From XYD1-FULL-39-28 sp964539855 (lineage in GTDB: Bacteria > Patescibacteriota > Minisyncoccia > Minisyncoccales > Staskawiczbacteraceae): 29,520 bases of DNA. Both the position numbers and the translations under genes were made by a program. Numbering within the stretch: position 1 is the stretch's first letter; each line of letters starts with the position of its first letter. Of this stretch, positions 15,592-23,180 are shown in pieces. The notes under the pieces were generated by a model. It had not been told where the DNA came from, ran no database searches, and saw nothing but the letters and a program-made list of their open reading frames with translations. The stretch spans positions 1-29,520 of the forward strand of contig CAZIJR010000004.1 of NCBI GenBank assembly GCA_964539855.1. Reading direction: 5' to 3'.

Positions 15592-16641
15592 ATGGATTTG
15601 ACAACGGTTTTATTAATAATTATTTTGTTTGGTATTGCTGTTACCGCGTTTTTAGTCTGGAGGAAAAAACCAGAATTAGAAAGAAAGGATGACAACTCTC
15701 TTTTGATGCTTCAGCAACAAATAGGGCAGATAGCCCAGGCCGTGGATACAAAGCTTTCAGAATCAAATAAAAATGTGCAGGAGCAGTTTAAGCATTCACA
15801 ACAACTTGTGCAAAGTGTTACAGAACAGCTTGTTAAGCTGGGCGAGACAAATAAACAGGTTATTAATTTTGCAGATCAATTGCAAAAATTACAAGATACC
15901 CTTACAAATCCCAAACACAGAGGAACCTTTGGAGAGATTTTTTTGGATTCAATTCTAAAGGAGGTTTTTCAGCCAACACAATATCAATTACAGTATCAAT
16001 TTAAAAATGGGGACAAAGTAGACGCAGCAATATTTTTAGGGGAAAAGATTATCCCAATTGACTCTAAGTTTTCTTTAGAAAATTATAATAGAATTATTGA
16101 AGAAAAAGATCAATCTAAAAGAGAAGTCCTAGAGAATGAGTTCAAAAATGATTTGAAAAAAAGAATAGACGAAACAGCTAAATATATTCGCCCTAACGAG
16201 AAAACAATGGATTTTGCTTTTATGTTTATACCAGCAGAGGGAATTTATTATGATCTCTTAGTCAATAAAGTAGGCGCTGTAAAAGTAAATACTAGGAGTC
16301 TTCTGGAGTACGCGGCTCGTGAAAAAAAAGTTCACATAGTTTCTCCCACCACTTTTTATGTTACGCTTCAGTCTGTATGGCAGGGAATGCGAGCGTTTAA
16401 AATACAAGAAGGAACTAAGGAAATTTTAAAAAACGTTGGAATGTTGCAAAAACACATCCGTGCATACGAGGATTATATGAGGAAAATGGGTAGCAATCTA
16501 AGTACTACTGTTAATTCCTATAATACTGCATATAAAGAGCTGGCTAAGATAGATAAGGATGTGGTGAAATTGACTGGTGGTGATATAAAAATAGAAGTAG
16601 ATACGGTAGAACGTCCGGAGCTTAGCGGGGTTGACGAATAG
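15592..16641 (+). CDS. rmuC: RmuC family DNA recombination protein
   Basis: RmuC proteins limit DNA rearrangements and carry a restriction-endonuclease-like domain. The 349-residue protein has an N-terminal membrane segment (about 5-22), a coiled-coil region to about 100, and the conserved core: GTFGEIFLDSILKEV, VDAAIFLGEKIIPIDSKFSLENY (the PD-(D/E)XK-like core), then FAFMFIPAEGIYYDLL and VSPTTFYVTLQSV. These are standard RmuC motifs. It follows the P-type ATPase by four bases without SD and probably ends that operon. Confidence 0.93.
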   Translation: MDLTTVLLIIILFGIAVTAFLVWRKKPELERKDDNSLLMLQQQIGQIAQAVDTKLSESNKNVQEQFKHSQQLVQSVTEQLVKLGETNKQVINFADQLQKLQDTLTNPKHRGTFGEIFLDSILKEVFQPTQYQLQYQFKNGDKVDAAIFLGEKIIPIDSKFSLENYNRIIEEKDQSKREVLENEFKNDLKKRIDETAKYIRPNEKTMDFAFMFIPAEGIYYDLLVNKVGAVKVNTRSLLEYAAREKKVHIVSPTTFYVTLQSVWQGMRAFKIQEGTKEILKNVGMLQKHIRAYEDYMRKMGSNLSTTVNSYNTAYKELAKIDKDVVKLTGGDIKIEVDTVERPELSGVDE

Positions 16642-16674
16642 AATATAATTTGCTAAACTATATTATATAAAAGC

Positions 16675-16980
16675 ATGATAGCTATAATAAAAACTGGGGG
16701 AAAGCAATATATTGTTAAACCCGGCGACAAGTTAAAAATAGAAAAATTAGAAGAAAAAGAGGGAGCTAAAATAAGCTTTACGGATGTTTTGTTAGTTGAA
16801 AAGAATAAAAAAGTGGAAATTGGAAACCCTTTGGTAAAAGCAGAAGTGCAAGCAAAAGTTGTTAGCCAAGGAAAAGGTGACAAGGTGATTGTTTTCAAAT
16901 ATAAAGCAAAAAAAAGATATAGCAGAAAAATAGGCCACAGACAGCCTTACACAGAAATAGAAATTACCAGTATAAAATAA
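16675..16980 (+). CDS. rplU: Large ribosomal subunit protein L21 (bL21)
   Basis: The 101-residue protein has the L21 signature: IIKTGGKQYIVKPGDKLKIEKL at the start, the FTDVLLVEK strand, and the basic YKAKKRYSRKIGHRQPYTEIEI ending that contacts 23S rRNA. An AT-rich stretch before it contains TATAAT at 16644-16649, a likely -10. rpmA (L27), the usual partner, does not follow; a terminator and a methyltransferase gene do. Confidence 0.95.
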   Translation: MIAIIKTGGKQYIVKPGDKLKIEKLEEKEGAKISFTDVLLVEKNKKVEIGNPLVKAEVQAKVVSQGKGDKVIVFKYKAKKRYSRKIGHRQPYTEIEITSIK

Positions 16981-16992
16981 GTATTTTAAAGA

Positions 16993-17016
16993 CCGCCCAA
17001 CTTATGGCGGCTTTTT
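16993..17016 (+). terminator. Terminator after rplU
   Basis: CCGCC (16993-16997) pairs with GGCGG (17006-17010), then C and five T. It is only eight bases from the next ATG. Confidence 0.75.
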
Positions 17017-17023
17017 ATTAAAT

Positions 17024-17758
17024 ATGGAAAAAGATAATATAAAAAAAATTGTAAAGGACAGGTATAAAGAAGAAGCTGTTAAGGAAGCTGGTTGTGGGTG
17101 TGGATGCAACAGTGCTAAAAATATTTCAAAAAACATTGGGTATACAGATGAAGAGCTTAAAATCGTGGGCAAAGCCAATCTTGGGCTGGGATGCGGAAAC
17201 CCTTTGGCTTTTGGAAAAATAAAAGAGGGCGATACTGTTTTAGACTTAGGCTGTGGAGCTGGAATAGATGCAATTTTGGCGGCTAAAAAGGTGGGGGAGT
17301 CAGGCAAAGTTATTGGGGTGGATATGACAGAAGAAATGGTAAAAAAAGCAAAAGAGAATGCTGAAAATCAAGGAATTAAAAATACAGAGTTTTTGGTGGG
17401 AGAAATAGAAAATCTTCCTATTAGTGATAATTCTGTAGATACAATAATTACTAACTGTGTTATTAACCTTACTCCCGACAAATCCAAAACTTTTAGTGAG
17501 GCATATAGAGTTTTAAAGCCAGGAGGAAAAATATATCTTTCTGATATTGTTTTATTAAAAGAGCTTAGCCAAGAGCAAAGAAACGACAAAGACTTGATTT
17601 CAGGATGTGTGGCGGGAGCTTTGTTAAGAGATGATTATTTAAATAAAATACAGGGAGCTGGGTTTAACGTGCGGGTGTTATATGAAAATACAGGAATTAG
17701 CAAACAACAATATCAAGGTATGCCTCTGGAGAGCATAATGGTAGAACTCACAAAATAA
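17024..17758 (+). CDS. arsM: Arsenite methyltransferase-like protein (ArsM)
   Basis: ArsM uses SAM to methylate As(III), giving methylated arsenicals. The 244-residue protein has a CGCGC cluster near residue 23, then GLGCGNP (Cys57), the SAM motif VLDLGCGAGID, GVDMTEEMV, TNCVINL (Cys145) and SGCVAGAL (Cys195). Three of these positions match the conserved As(III)-binding cysteines of characterised ArsM, which separates it from generic UbiE-type enzymes. It begins shortly after the rplU terminator, without SD. No arsR, arsB or arsC gene is in the window, so it may be constitutive. Activity on another soft metalloid or thiol substrate remains possible. Confidence 0.85.
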   Translation: MEKDNIKKIVKDRYKEEAVKEAGCGCGCNSAKNISKNIGYTDEELKIVGKANLGLGCGNPLAFGKIKEGDTVLDLGCGAGIDAILAAKKVGESGKVIGVDMTEEMVKKAKENAENQGIKNTEFLVGEIENLPISDNSVDTIITNCVINLTPDKSKTFSEAYRVLKPGGKIYLSDIVLLKELSQEQRNDKDLISGCVAGALLRDDYLNKIQGAGFNVRVLYENTGISKQQYQGMPLESIMVELTK

Positions 17759-17777
17759 CTTTTAAGCCAGATAGGCC

Positions 17778-17805
17778 TTGACAAGGTTTTGAAAAGGCGT
17801 AGTAT
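17778..17805 (+). promoter_or_regulatory. Promoter of the amidohydrolase gene
   Basis: TTGACA (17778-17783) and TAGTAT (17800-17805) lie 16 bases apart, giving a leader of about 80 bases. Apart from rplJ this is the only exact TTGACA paired with a good -10 in the window. Confidence 0.65.
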
Positions 17806-17895
17806 TGATAAAAATGTGGTCGAAGTTCATTTACAACTTGGAGTTGGATTTGAACCTCGGCCTGTTTGTTTGCAAGGAAGAAGGAGAGACTTTTA

Positions 17896-19047
17896 ATGGG
17901 AGACACAATTGTGAGAGACAGACCCCTTTCGCCTTATGCCAGGATGATTTTGGAGGCCACTGAGCAATACGGTGGCTTCAAAAACGCTCACGCGCATCTC
18001 GATAGGGCCGATACGTTGGATGGGAAATACCTGGCCAATGTGAATTTGAACCCCATCGAGGCTGCGAGTATGTCTTTGAAAGAGAAGCAGCACCTGACTG
18101 GTTACTTACATCAGGGGCCGGCTTACACGGAGGGAGACCTTGAGGAAAGGATGACCAGGGTTTTGAAACGTTTGGAGATCTGTGGAACTACTAGTTTGGA
18201 TACATGCATCGACGCAGCGCCGGATATTGCAGAAGACGGACTATTGGCGATGAGAGTTGCACAAAAAGTAGCAAGAGACTTCATTGGTCGCATCGCAGTC
18301 AGGATTGCGCCGAACCCCATCTTTGGCTTCAAAAAAGGAAGCGGCCGTTATGAGGTTTTTTGTGAAGCTGCTAAACTGGCAAACTATGTTTCGGGTCTTC
18401 CTGAAAAGGACGACGGCGGAAATGATGGACGAGTTGGATTTCGCAATCATATCAGGATGATCATGGAGCTTGGGTGCGAGTTGAAAAGGGAAGTTCACTT
18501 GCATCTGGATCAAGCCAATGATTCTAACGAGCGCGGAACGGAAATCCTGATTGAGGGTCTGCGTTGGCTTGATCAACCACAGATCCCTGGCCATAATGGT
18601 CCTGTGGTGTGGGTGATTCATTCTATCTCTTCGGCTGCCTATGATGAAGAGAGATTCAGAAGGTTAAGGGACGGCCTACTGGAGCTGAATATCGGAGTGA
18701 TAATCTGTCCAACGGCAGCGGCCTCCATGCGTCAGCTCCGACCAATTTGCGCTCCTCAGCACAGCTCAATAGCGAGGATGCTTGAACTTTCTAAGGCAGA
18801 GGTGCCCATTCTTCTTGGAACAGACAACATCGGTGACGTCTTTGTGCCACAGGGCGATGGCGACATGTTGACCGAGATCGTTATGGCGGGGCACTTGCTT
18901 AGATTTGCCTCGCCTCATGTGTGGGCTAAGCTCGGTGCAGGCAAGCCACTTAACGATTCAGACCGTGCAACGATCGGGGAAACGCTTTACCAGGACAGGA
19001 AAGTGTTTAGCGAGATAGACCCCAGTTGGCGTGCTGCGGTGGAATAA
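17896..19047 (+). CDS. Cytosine deaminase-like amidohydrolase, likely acquired
   Basis: The 383-residue metal-dependent hydrolase has the amidohydrolase pattern HxH (His32, His34 in HAHLDR), a second-sphere HLHLDQAND (His201/His203, Asp205, Gln206), VIHSIS (His242) and LLGTDN (Asp310), resembling the cytosine deaminase/adenosine deaminase group. In cytosine deaminase the residue corresponding to Gln206 is a catalytic Glu (H-x-D-E), so chemistry or substrate may differ. The frame is open from a TTG at 17866, but SD AAGGAG (17881-17886) nine bases before ATG 17896 decides the start. The gene is markedly GC-richer than its neighbours, with its own promoter and terminator, which suggests horizontal transfer. 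Substrate unknown. Confidence 0.83.
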   Translation: MGDTIVRDRPLSPYARMILEATEQYGGFKNAHAHLDRADTLDGKYLANVNLNPIEAASMSLKEKQHLTGYLHQGPAYTEGDLEERMTRVLKRLEICGTTSLDTCIDAAPDIAEDGLLAMRVAQKVARDFIGRIAVRIAPNPIFGFKKGSGRYEVFCEAAKLANYVSGLPEKDDGGNDGRVGFRNHIRMIMELGCELKREVHLHLDQANDSNERGTEILIEGLRWLDQPQIPGHNGPVVWVIHSISSAAYDEERFRRLRDGLLELNIGVIICPTAAASMRQLRPICAPQHSSIARMLELSKAEVPILLGTDNIGDVFVPQGDGDMLTEIVMAGHLLRFASPHVWAKLGAGKPLNDSDRATIGETLYQDRKVFSEIDPSWRAAVE

Positions 19048-19079
19048 CTTATAAAGCCTGAGATGAAAATTCTCACGGC

Positions 19080-19108
19080 TGGGACCCCAAAAAGGTCCCA
19101 TTTTTTTT
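19080..19108 (+). terminator. Terminator after the amidohydrolase gene
   Basis: TGGGACC (19080-19086), loop CCAAAAA, GGTCCCA (19094-19100), then eight T. It cleanly isolates the acquired-looking gene from prmC. Confidence 0.93.
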
Positions 19109-19142
19109 GTTTATTTTTGCGTTTTGGTGTAGAAATAATTAT

Positions 19143-19895
19143 ATGGAAAAAGAGATTAACTGGCTTTTAAAAGAAAAGTATAACAATAAGCCAAGCAAGA
19201 AGTTTTTAAAAGATGTTAAACGGCTCACCGGCGGTGAGCCGTTAGATTATGTAATTGGATTTACTAATTTCGGGGTACCCCCTGGGTCGTGTAAAATTGA
19301 TTTATCTAAAAAGCCTTTGATACCTAGGCCAGAAACCGAATTTTGGGTTCAACAGGCCGTTAAAGACATCCTTAAAAACTCCAGTTTACCAGGATGTTAT
19401 GTTCTGGATATGTTTGCTGGGTCTGGGTGTGTTGGCTTAGCCATATTAAAGAATATTAAGAATGCAAAAGTTGATTTTTCCGACAAAGAAGTAGAAGCTA
19501 TAGCCCAAATAAAAATAAATTTAAAACTTAATAAAATAAATAAAAAAAGATACAAAATAATTAAATCAGATGTTTTTTTAAATATAAAAAATAAATATGA
19601 TTTTATTTTTGCTAATCCGCCCTATATACCCACAAAAAATAGAAATAAAATTCAAAAATCAGTTTTAAAATATGAGCCTAAAAATGCGCTGTTTGGGGGA
19701 GGTGACGGACTTTTTTATATAAATAAATTTGTAAAACAAGCCAAAAATTATTTAAATACTGGGGGAAAGATTTATATGGAATTTGACCCGCCCCAGAAAA
19801 ACAAAATAGAAAAAATACTGAAAAAGTACAAATATAAAAACTGGGAGTTTTACAAAGACCAGTATGGAAAATACCGCTGGGTTATGGTAAAATAG
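19143..19895 (+). CDS. prmC: Release factor glutamine N5-methyltransferase PrmC/HemK
   Basis: PrmC methylates the Gln of the GGQ motif in peptide release factors. The 250-residue protein has an N-terminal helical domain (RLTGGEPLDYVIGF), the LIPRPETEFW motif, a SAM site VLDMFAGSGCVGLAIL, and the catalytic NPPY motif in FIFANPPYIP. It is shorter than the typical ~280 residues. A TTG at 19107 in the same frame overlaps the preceding terminator's T-run, so ATG 19143 is preferred. Within the gene, the codons for RLTGGEP form a perfect GC-rich hairpin (19219-19243), out of character with the surrounding AT-rich coding sequence. prfA is not adjacent. Confidence 0.9.
   Translation: MEKEINWLLKEKYNNKPSKKFLKDVKRLTGGEPLDYVIGFTNFGVPPGSCKIDLSKKPLIPRPETEFWVQQAVKDILKNSSLPGCYVLDMFAGSGCVGLAILKNIKNAKVDFSDKEVEAIAQIKINLKLNKINKKRYKIIKSDVFLNIKNKYDFIFANPPYIPTKNRNKIQKSVLKYEPKNALFGGGDGLFYINKFVKQAKNYLNTGGKIYMEFDPPQKNKIEKILKKYKYKNWEFYKDQYGKYRWVMVK
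19219..19243 (+). repeat. Perfect inverted repeat inside prmC
   Basis: AACGGCTCACC (19219-19229), loop GGC, GGTGAGCCGTT (19233-19243) form an 11-bp perfect stem without following T-run. The outer ten bases of each arm (AACGGCTCAC/GTGAGCCGTT) also form part of the terminator stem at 29475-29502. Confidence 0.8.
19885..19893 (+). promoter_or_regulatory. Extended -10 promoter before the WG-like gene
   Basis: TGG plus TAAAAT (19888-19893) at the 3' end of prmC could drive the small gene at 19935. The -35 is weak. Confidence 0.4.
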
Positions 19896-19934
19896 TTTAT
19901 TCCTGTCCCCTAATTCAGTTAGTAAAGGTCAGAC

Positions 19935-20180
19935 ATGGCACAAATATTCTGTGGCGACCCATGTATTCCTCACCAAGGTTTTACTATTGTACAGGATGGA
20001 AGGAATTGGTATCATCTCAATGTTGATGGTAAGCCAGCATACAAGGAGCGTTATTCATTAGTAGAGCATTTTCAGGGTGGAGTAGCCTGGGCCAGAGATA
20101 GAAGTGGAGCCTGGATAAGGATAGACAGGCAAGGGCACAAGGTAAAAACCAATACCACAAACGTGGTTTTGGATGATTAG
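19935..20180 (+). CDS. Small WG-repeat-like protein
   Basis: The 81-residue protein is rich in Trp, Gly and aromatics: NWYHLNVDGKPAYKERY, then FQGGVAWARDRSGAWIRIDRQG. The spacing of 'W-hLN.DGK..Y..RY' and 'F..G.A.A....G.WI.ID..G' resembles one and a half WG (beta-hairpin) repeats, usually found in long tandem arrays of surface or secreted proteins, so this may be a minimal or truncated member. No signal peptide. SD AAAGGT (19924-19929) lies five bases before the ATG, unlike most neighbours. It is flanked by its own extended -10 and a strong terminator. GC is above the local average. Function unknown. Confidence 0.65.
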   Translation: MAQIFCGDPCIPHQGFTIVQDGRNWYHLNVDGKPAYKERYSLVEHFQGGVAWARDRSGAWIRIDRQGHKVKTNTTNVVLDD

Positions 20181-20195
20181 CCCTATGTTGAGTAG

Positions 20196-20224
20196 GCCTT
20201 CCTCAGCCAAGGAAGGCTTTTTTT
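20196..20224 (+). terminator. Terminator after the WG-like gene
   Basis: GCCTTCC (20196-20202), an eight-base loop, GGAAGGC (20211-20217), then seven T. Confidence 0.92.
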
Positions 20225-20268
20225 ATAATTGATTTTTAGTGGATTTTTTGGTAAGATTGAATAAAGAG

Positions 20269-20958
20269 ATGGCAGAAAAATCTATAAAATTATCGCCAAA
20301 CTCCTTAAATCTATATTTAGAATGTCCGCATTGTTTTTGGCTAGAAAAGAACCTGGGAATTAAAAGGCCGCCTTCTTATCCATATGCATTAAACTCAGCA
20401 GTAGATGCTTTGCTTAAAGATGAGTTTGACACATATCGGTCAAAAAAATTAAAGCCGCCTCTATTAGAGGACAATAATATAAAAGCAAATTTATTTTCAA
20501 ACCAAAAGCTTTTGAACCAGTGGAGAAATAATTTGGCTGGCATAAGATACTATGACAAAGATTTAAAAGCCACTTTGTTTGGTGCAGTGGACGATGTTTT
20601 AGAATTTGATAATGGTAAAATAGCTCCTTTGGATTATAAATCTACTGGAAGTTCTACATCAAAAATTTATGACCGTTTTCAGCTTCAGATGGATGTGTAC
20701 ACATATTTAATGGAAAAAAATGGTTTTAAAACCCCAAGAAAAGGATATCTGGCTTTTTACGTAGTAAATAAAAAAAGAGGATTTGTAGACAGAATTCCTT
20801 TTAGGAAAGAAATATTGGAAATAGAAACAAGCCCATCCGACATTTACGGAATATTTAAGGATGCTGTAGCTGTTTTGAAGGAGGCTACACCACCCGCGCA
20901 CAGCCGAGATTGTCATTATGGAAAATGGATGAGGAAAACACGGGCGTTCTCAATTTAG
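20269..20958 (+). CDS. PD-(D/E)XK nuclease superfamily protein (Cas4/AddB-like)
   Basis: The 229-residue protein begins with KLSPNSLNLYLECPHCFWL, the helix and Cys segment that opens Cas4/AddB/RecB-type nuclease domains. It then has GAVDDVLEF and IAPLDYKST (the D...DxK nuclease core) and FQLQMDVYTYLM, corresponding to the QxxxY helix. Cys19 and Cys22 sit at the N-terminus and only one Cys (DCHYGKW) near the C-terminus, so a complete four-Cys iron-sulfur site as in Cas4 is not evident. GTG 20239 is an alternative start; ATG 20269 is preferred because the domain begins right after it. No cas genes, helicase or CRISPR lies nearby. Probable DNA-repair nuclease (inference). Confidence 0.75.
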   Translation: MAEKSIKLSPNSLNLYLECPHCFWLEKNLGIKRPPSYPYALNSAVDALLKDEFDTYRSKKLKPPLLEDNNIKANLFSNQKLLNQWRNNLAGIRYYDKDLKATLFGAVDDVLEFDNGKIAPLDYKSTGSSTSKIYDRFQLQMDVYTYLMEKNGFKTPRKGYLAFYVVNKKRGFVDRIPFRKEILEIETSPSDIYGIFKDAVAVLKEATPPAHSRDCHYGKWMRKTRAFSI

Positions 20959-20966
20959 TTTTATTT

Positions 20967-20975
20967 TGGTATAAT
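20967..20975 (+). promoter_or_regulatory. Extended -10 promoter of the transporter operon
   Basis: TGG followed by TATAAT (20970-20975) would start transcription about 15 bases before the adaptor ATG. It is a perfect -10 with TGN extension and no clear -35. Confidence 0.6.
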
Positions 20976-20996
20976 TAAGAAAGTAAAAATAAAAAA

Positions 20997-22451
20997 ATGA
21001 AGATAAAAGTGCCTAAATTTTTAAAAAGAAAAAGAAACATTTGGATAATTGCAATTTTGGTTGTGATTGTTTTGGTAGGATTTTGGTTTTTTACAAGAAG
21101 CAAGGCGCCGGGAAATATACAAACAGACACGGTTTTAAGACAGAATTTAGAGGAAACCGTTTTGGCAACAGGTCAGGTGATTTCTATCACAGACCTTGAT
21201 TTGAGTTTTCAGGCCAGTGGGACAGTTAGCAGGGTTTATGTGAAAGAAGGGGACCATGTTTCAGCTGGTCAGACCTTAGTATCGCTGGACCAGTCTATTG
21301 CTTTGGCAAATTTGACGAGCGCAAAAGGATCCTTGGCTCAGGCCCAGGCAAGCTATGACAAATATTTAACTGGCGTGACTAATGAGGTTTCCTTAAATAG
21401 CGCTTATCAAAACGGATTGAATGCGGTAAGCGATGCATATTTAAAGTCAGATAACGCCTTGTCTGCTGCAACGGCTTTGCAAAATACATATTTTGTCGGG
21501 TTTGATGGCGATGCCAGACAAGCTAAAATTCAAATTGAAAGCTCTATTGCTTCGTTAAAAATTGCTTTTGATAAAGCAAGAATTAGTGGAATACGGATAG
21601 ATATTGATAGCGCTGTCTCTGCCGCGTTATATTCACTAAATACAGTTTCTGACGGACTAAAAGTTATTCGTGAGACACTTGATGAACCATTCTATTACGG
21701 CAGAATACCCGATGCAGAAAAAACAGCTATTGATACACAGAGAACATATATTAATACTGCCTTGACGAATGTTATTGCTTATCAGCAGGCAATTTATGCT
21801 GCCAAAACAGGCTCTATTCAGAGTCAAGCCGACATAGATTTAGCGTTGGCTCAAATTTTATCAGCTCAAGGACAGGTTGATTCGGCAAATGCCACTTTAA
21901 ACAACCTAGTAGTAAGAGCGCCTTCTTCGGGAACTATTACCGAAGTGGACGCAAAAGTAGGGGAGTTTGCAAGCGCAACCACAAGGGCTGTAGTTTTGCA
22001 AGATGTAGACAGCTTATATGCTCAAGCAAATGTGAGCGAGGCAAACATTGCATCACTAGTGGTGGGGCAAGACGTAGATTACACATTCGACGCTCTGGGG
22101 CCGGATGAACACTTCAACGGAAAAATTTTAAATATAAATCCAGCTTCAACTGTAAATTCAGGGGTGGTTAATTATCAAATAAAAGGTAGCCTGGAAGATG
22201 TGCCTGATATAAAGCCCGGTATGACTGCCAACATGACGATTTTAGTGGCGAAAAAAGACAATACCCTGGCAGTGCCTTCCACAGCTGTAATAAATAAAAA
22301 TAACAAAAAATATGTTAGGGTTATTGATGACCTTAAAAACCTTACATATCACGAGGTTGAAATTAAATCCGGTTTGCAGGCAGATGGAGGCCTAATAGAG
22401 ATATTATCTGGCTTAAGAGAAGGTCAAACAATAATCACATATATGAAATAA
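20997..22451 (+). CDS. MacA/HlyD-like efflux adaptor protein
   Basis: This 484-residue membrane-fusion-type protein has a basic N-terminus, one membrane anchor at about 15-32, a biotinyl/lipoyl-like half (TGQVISITDLDLSFQASG to SAGQTLVSLDQ), an unusually long alpha-helical hairpin of about 200 residues, then the second lipoyl half (VVRAPSSGTITEVDAKVGEF), a beta-barrel domain and a C-terminal domain with INKNNKKYVRVID. Adaptors of this type link an ABC transporter to export. In the likely single-membrane context there is no outer-membrane channel to dock with, so it probably assists export across one membrane and the envelope. It is followed after ten bases by its ATPase. Confidence 0.88.
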   Translation: MKIKVPKFLKRKRNIWIIAILVVIVLVGFWFFTRSKAPGNIQTDTVLRQNLEETVLATGQVISITDLDLSFQASGTVSRVYVKEGDHVSAGQTLVSLDQSIALANLTSAKGSLAQAQASYDKYLTGVTNEVSLNSAYQNGLNAVSDAYLKSDNALSAATALQNTYFVGFDGDARQAKIQIESSIASLKIAFDKARISGIRIDIDSAVSAALYSLNTVSDGLKVIRETLDEPFYYGRIPDAEKTAIDTQRTYINTALTNVIAYQQAIYAAKTGSIQSQADIDLALAQILSAQGQVDSANATLNNLVVRAPSSGTITEVDAKVGEFASATTRAVVLQDVDSLYAQANVSEANIASLVVGQDVDYTFDALGPDEHFNGKILNINPASTVNSGVVNYQIKGSLEDVPDIKPGMTANMTILVAKKDNTLAVPSTAVINKNNKKYVRVIDDLKNLTYHEVEIKSGLQADGGLIEILSGLREGQTIITYMK

Positions 22452-22461
22452 AACCGTCTTT

Positions 22462-23178
22462 ATGGAACTAATTAAGGTTGAAAATCTAAAAAAGAATTAT
22501 GTTAATGACGAAGTTACAACGCATGTTTTACATGATGTAAGTTTCCATATTGATGAAGGAGAGTTTGTAGCAATAATGGGGCCCTCTGGTTCGGGCAAGT
22601 CCACATTAATGCACATACTTAGTTTTTTGGATAGGCCTACATCTGGATTATATAAATTTGAAGGTAAAGACACCAAAAATTTTAATGACGATTATTTAGC
22701 TACATTGCGAAACGAAAAAGTTGGTTTTGTTTTTCAGTCGTTTAACCTGCTTGCTCGGACTACTGTTTTAGACAATGTGAGACTACCTTTGGTTTACAGC
22801 AAAAAAAAAGATTATGATAAGTTGGCTGAAAAAGCGCTAGAGTCTGTAGGACTCTCACACAGATTAAATTATTTTACAAATCAGATTTCTGGTGGAGAAA
22901 AACAGCGCGTGGCAATTGCCAGGGCACTTGTAAACGAGCCAGCTGTTATTTTTGCCGATGAGCCCACGGGAAATCTAGATTCAAAATCTGGGAATACAGT
23001 GATGTTTATTTTACAACAGCTAAATAAAGAGGGTAATACAATTATTTTAGTAACTCACGAAACCGATACAGCCAATCATGCAAAAAGAATTATAAAAATT
23101 AAGGATGGAAGCATTTTGTCTGATGAAAAGGTAGGGAAAAGAACAATCGCCACAATTGATAAAGACCTGGTAAAATGA
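22462..23178 (+). CDS. ABC transporter ATP-binding protein (MacB/LolD type)
   Basis: The 238-residue ATPase has Walker A GPSGSGKST at 40-48, a Q-loop (GFVFQSFNLL), signature SGGEKQR starting at Ser143, Walker B VIFADEPTG (Asp166, catalytic Glu167) and the H-loop ILVTHE. The FADEPTGNLDS stretch is typical of the MacB/LolD/FtsE-like group that works with FtsX-type permeases. In MacB the ATPase is fused to the permease; here they are separate. Copy C of the 93-nt element begins two bases after its stop and makes up the whole spacer to the first permease. Confidence 0.93.
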   Translation: MELIKVENLKKNYVNDEVTTHVLHDVSFHIDEGEFVAIMGPSGSGKSTLMHILSFLDRPTSGLYKFEGKDTKNFNDDYLATLRNEKVGFVFQSFNLLARTTVLDNVRLPLVYSKKKDYDKLAEKALESVGLSHRLNYFTNQISGGEKQRVAIARALVNEPAVIFADEPTGNLDSKSGNTVMFILQQLNKEGNTIILVTHETDTANHAKRIIKIKDGSILSDEKVGKRTIATIDKDLVK

Positions 23179-23180
23179 TT

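Noticed and set aside
17846..17856. T-arm-like sequence (GGTTCAAATCC on the minus strand) upstream of the amidohydrolase gene
   Set aside because: The flanking bases do not pair as a T stem and no anticodon or acceptor arms are present. At most it is a tRNA fragment or attachment-site relic, which cannot be supported from this window.
17866..17895. TTG start for the amidohydrolase
   Set aside because: The SD AAGGAG is inside this stretch and is positioned for ATG 17896.
19107..19142. TTG start for prmC
   Set aside because: It overlaps the T-run region of the preceding terminator, and the family similarity begins after ATG 19143.
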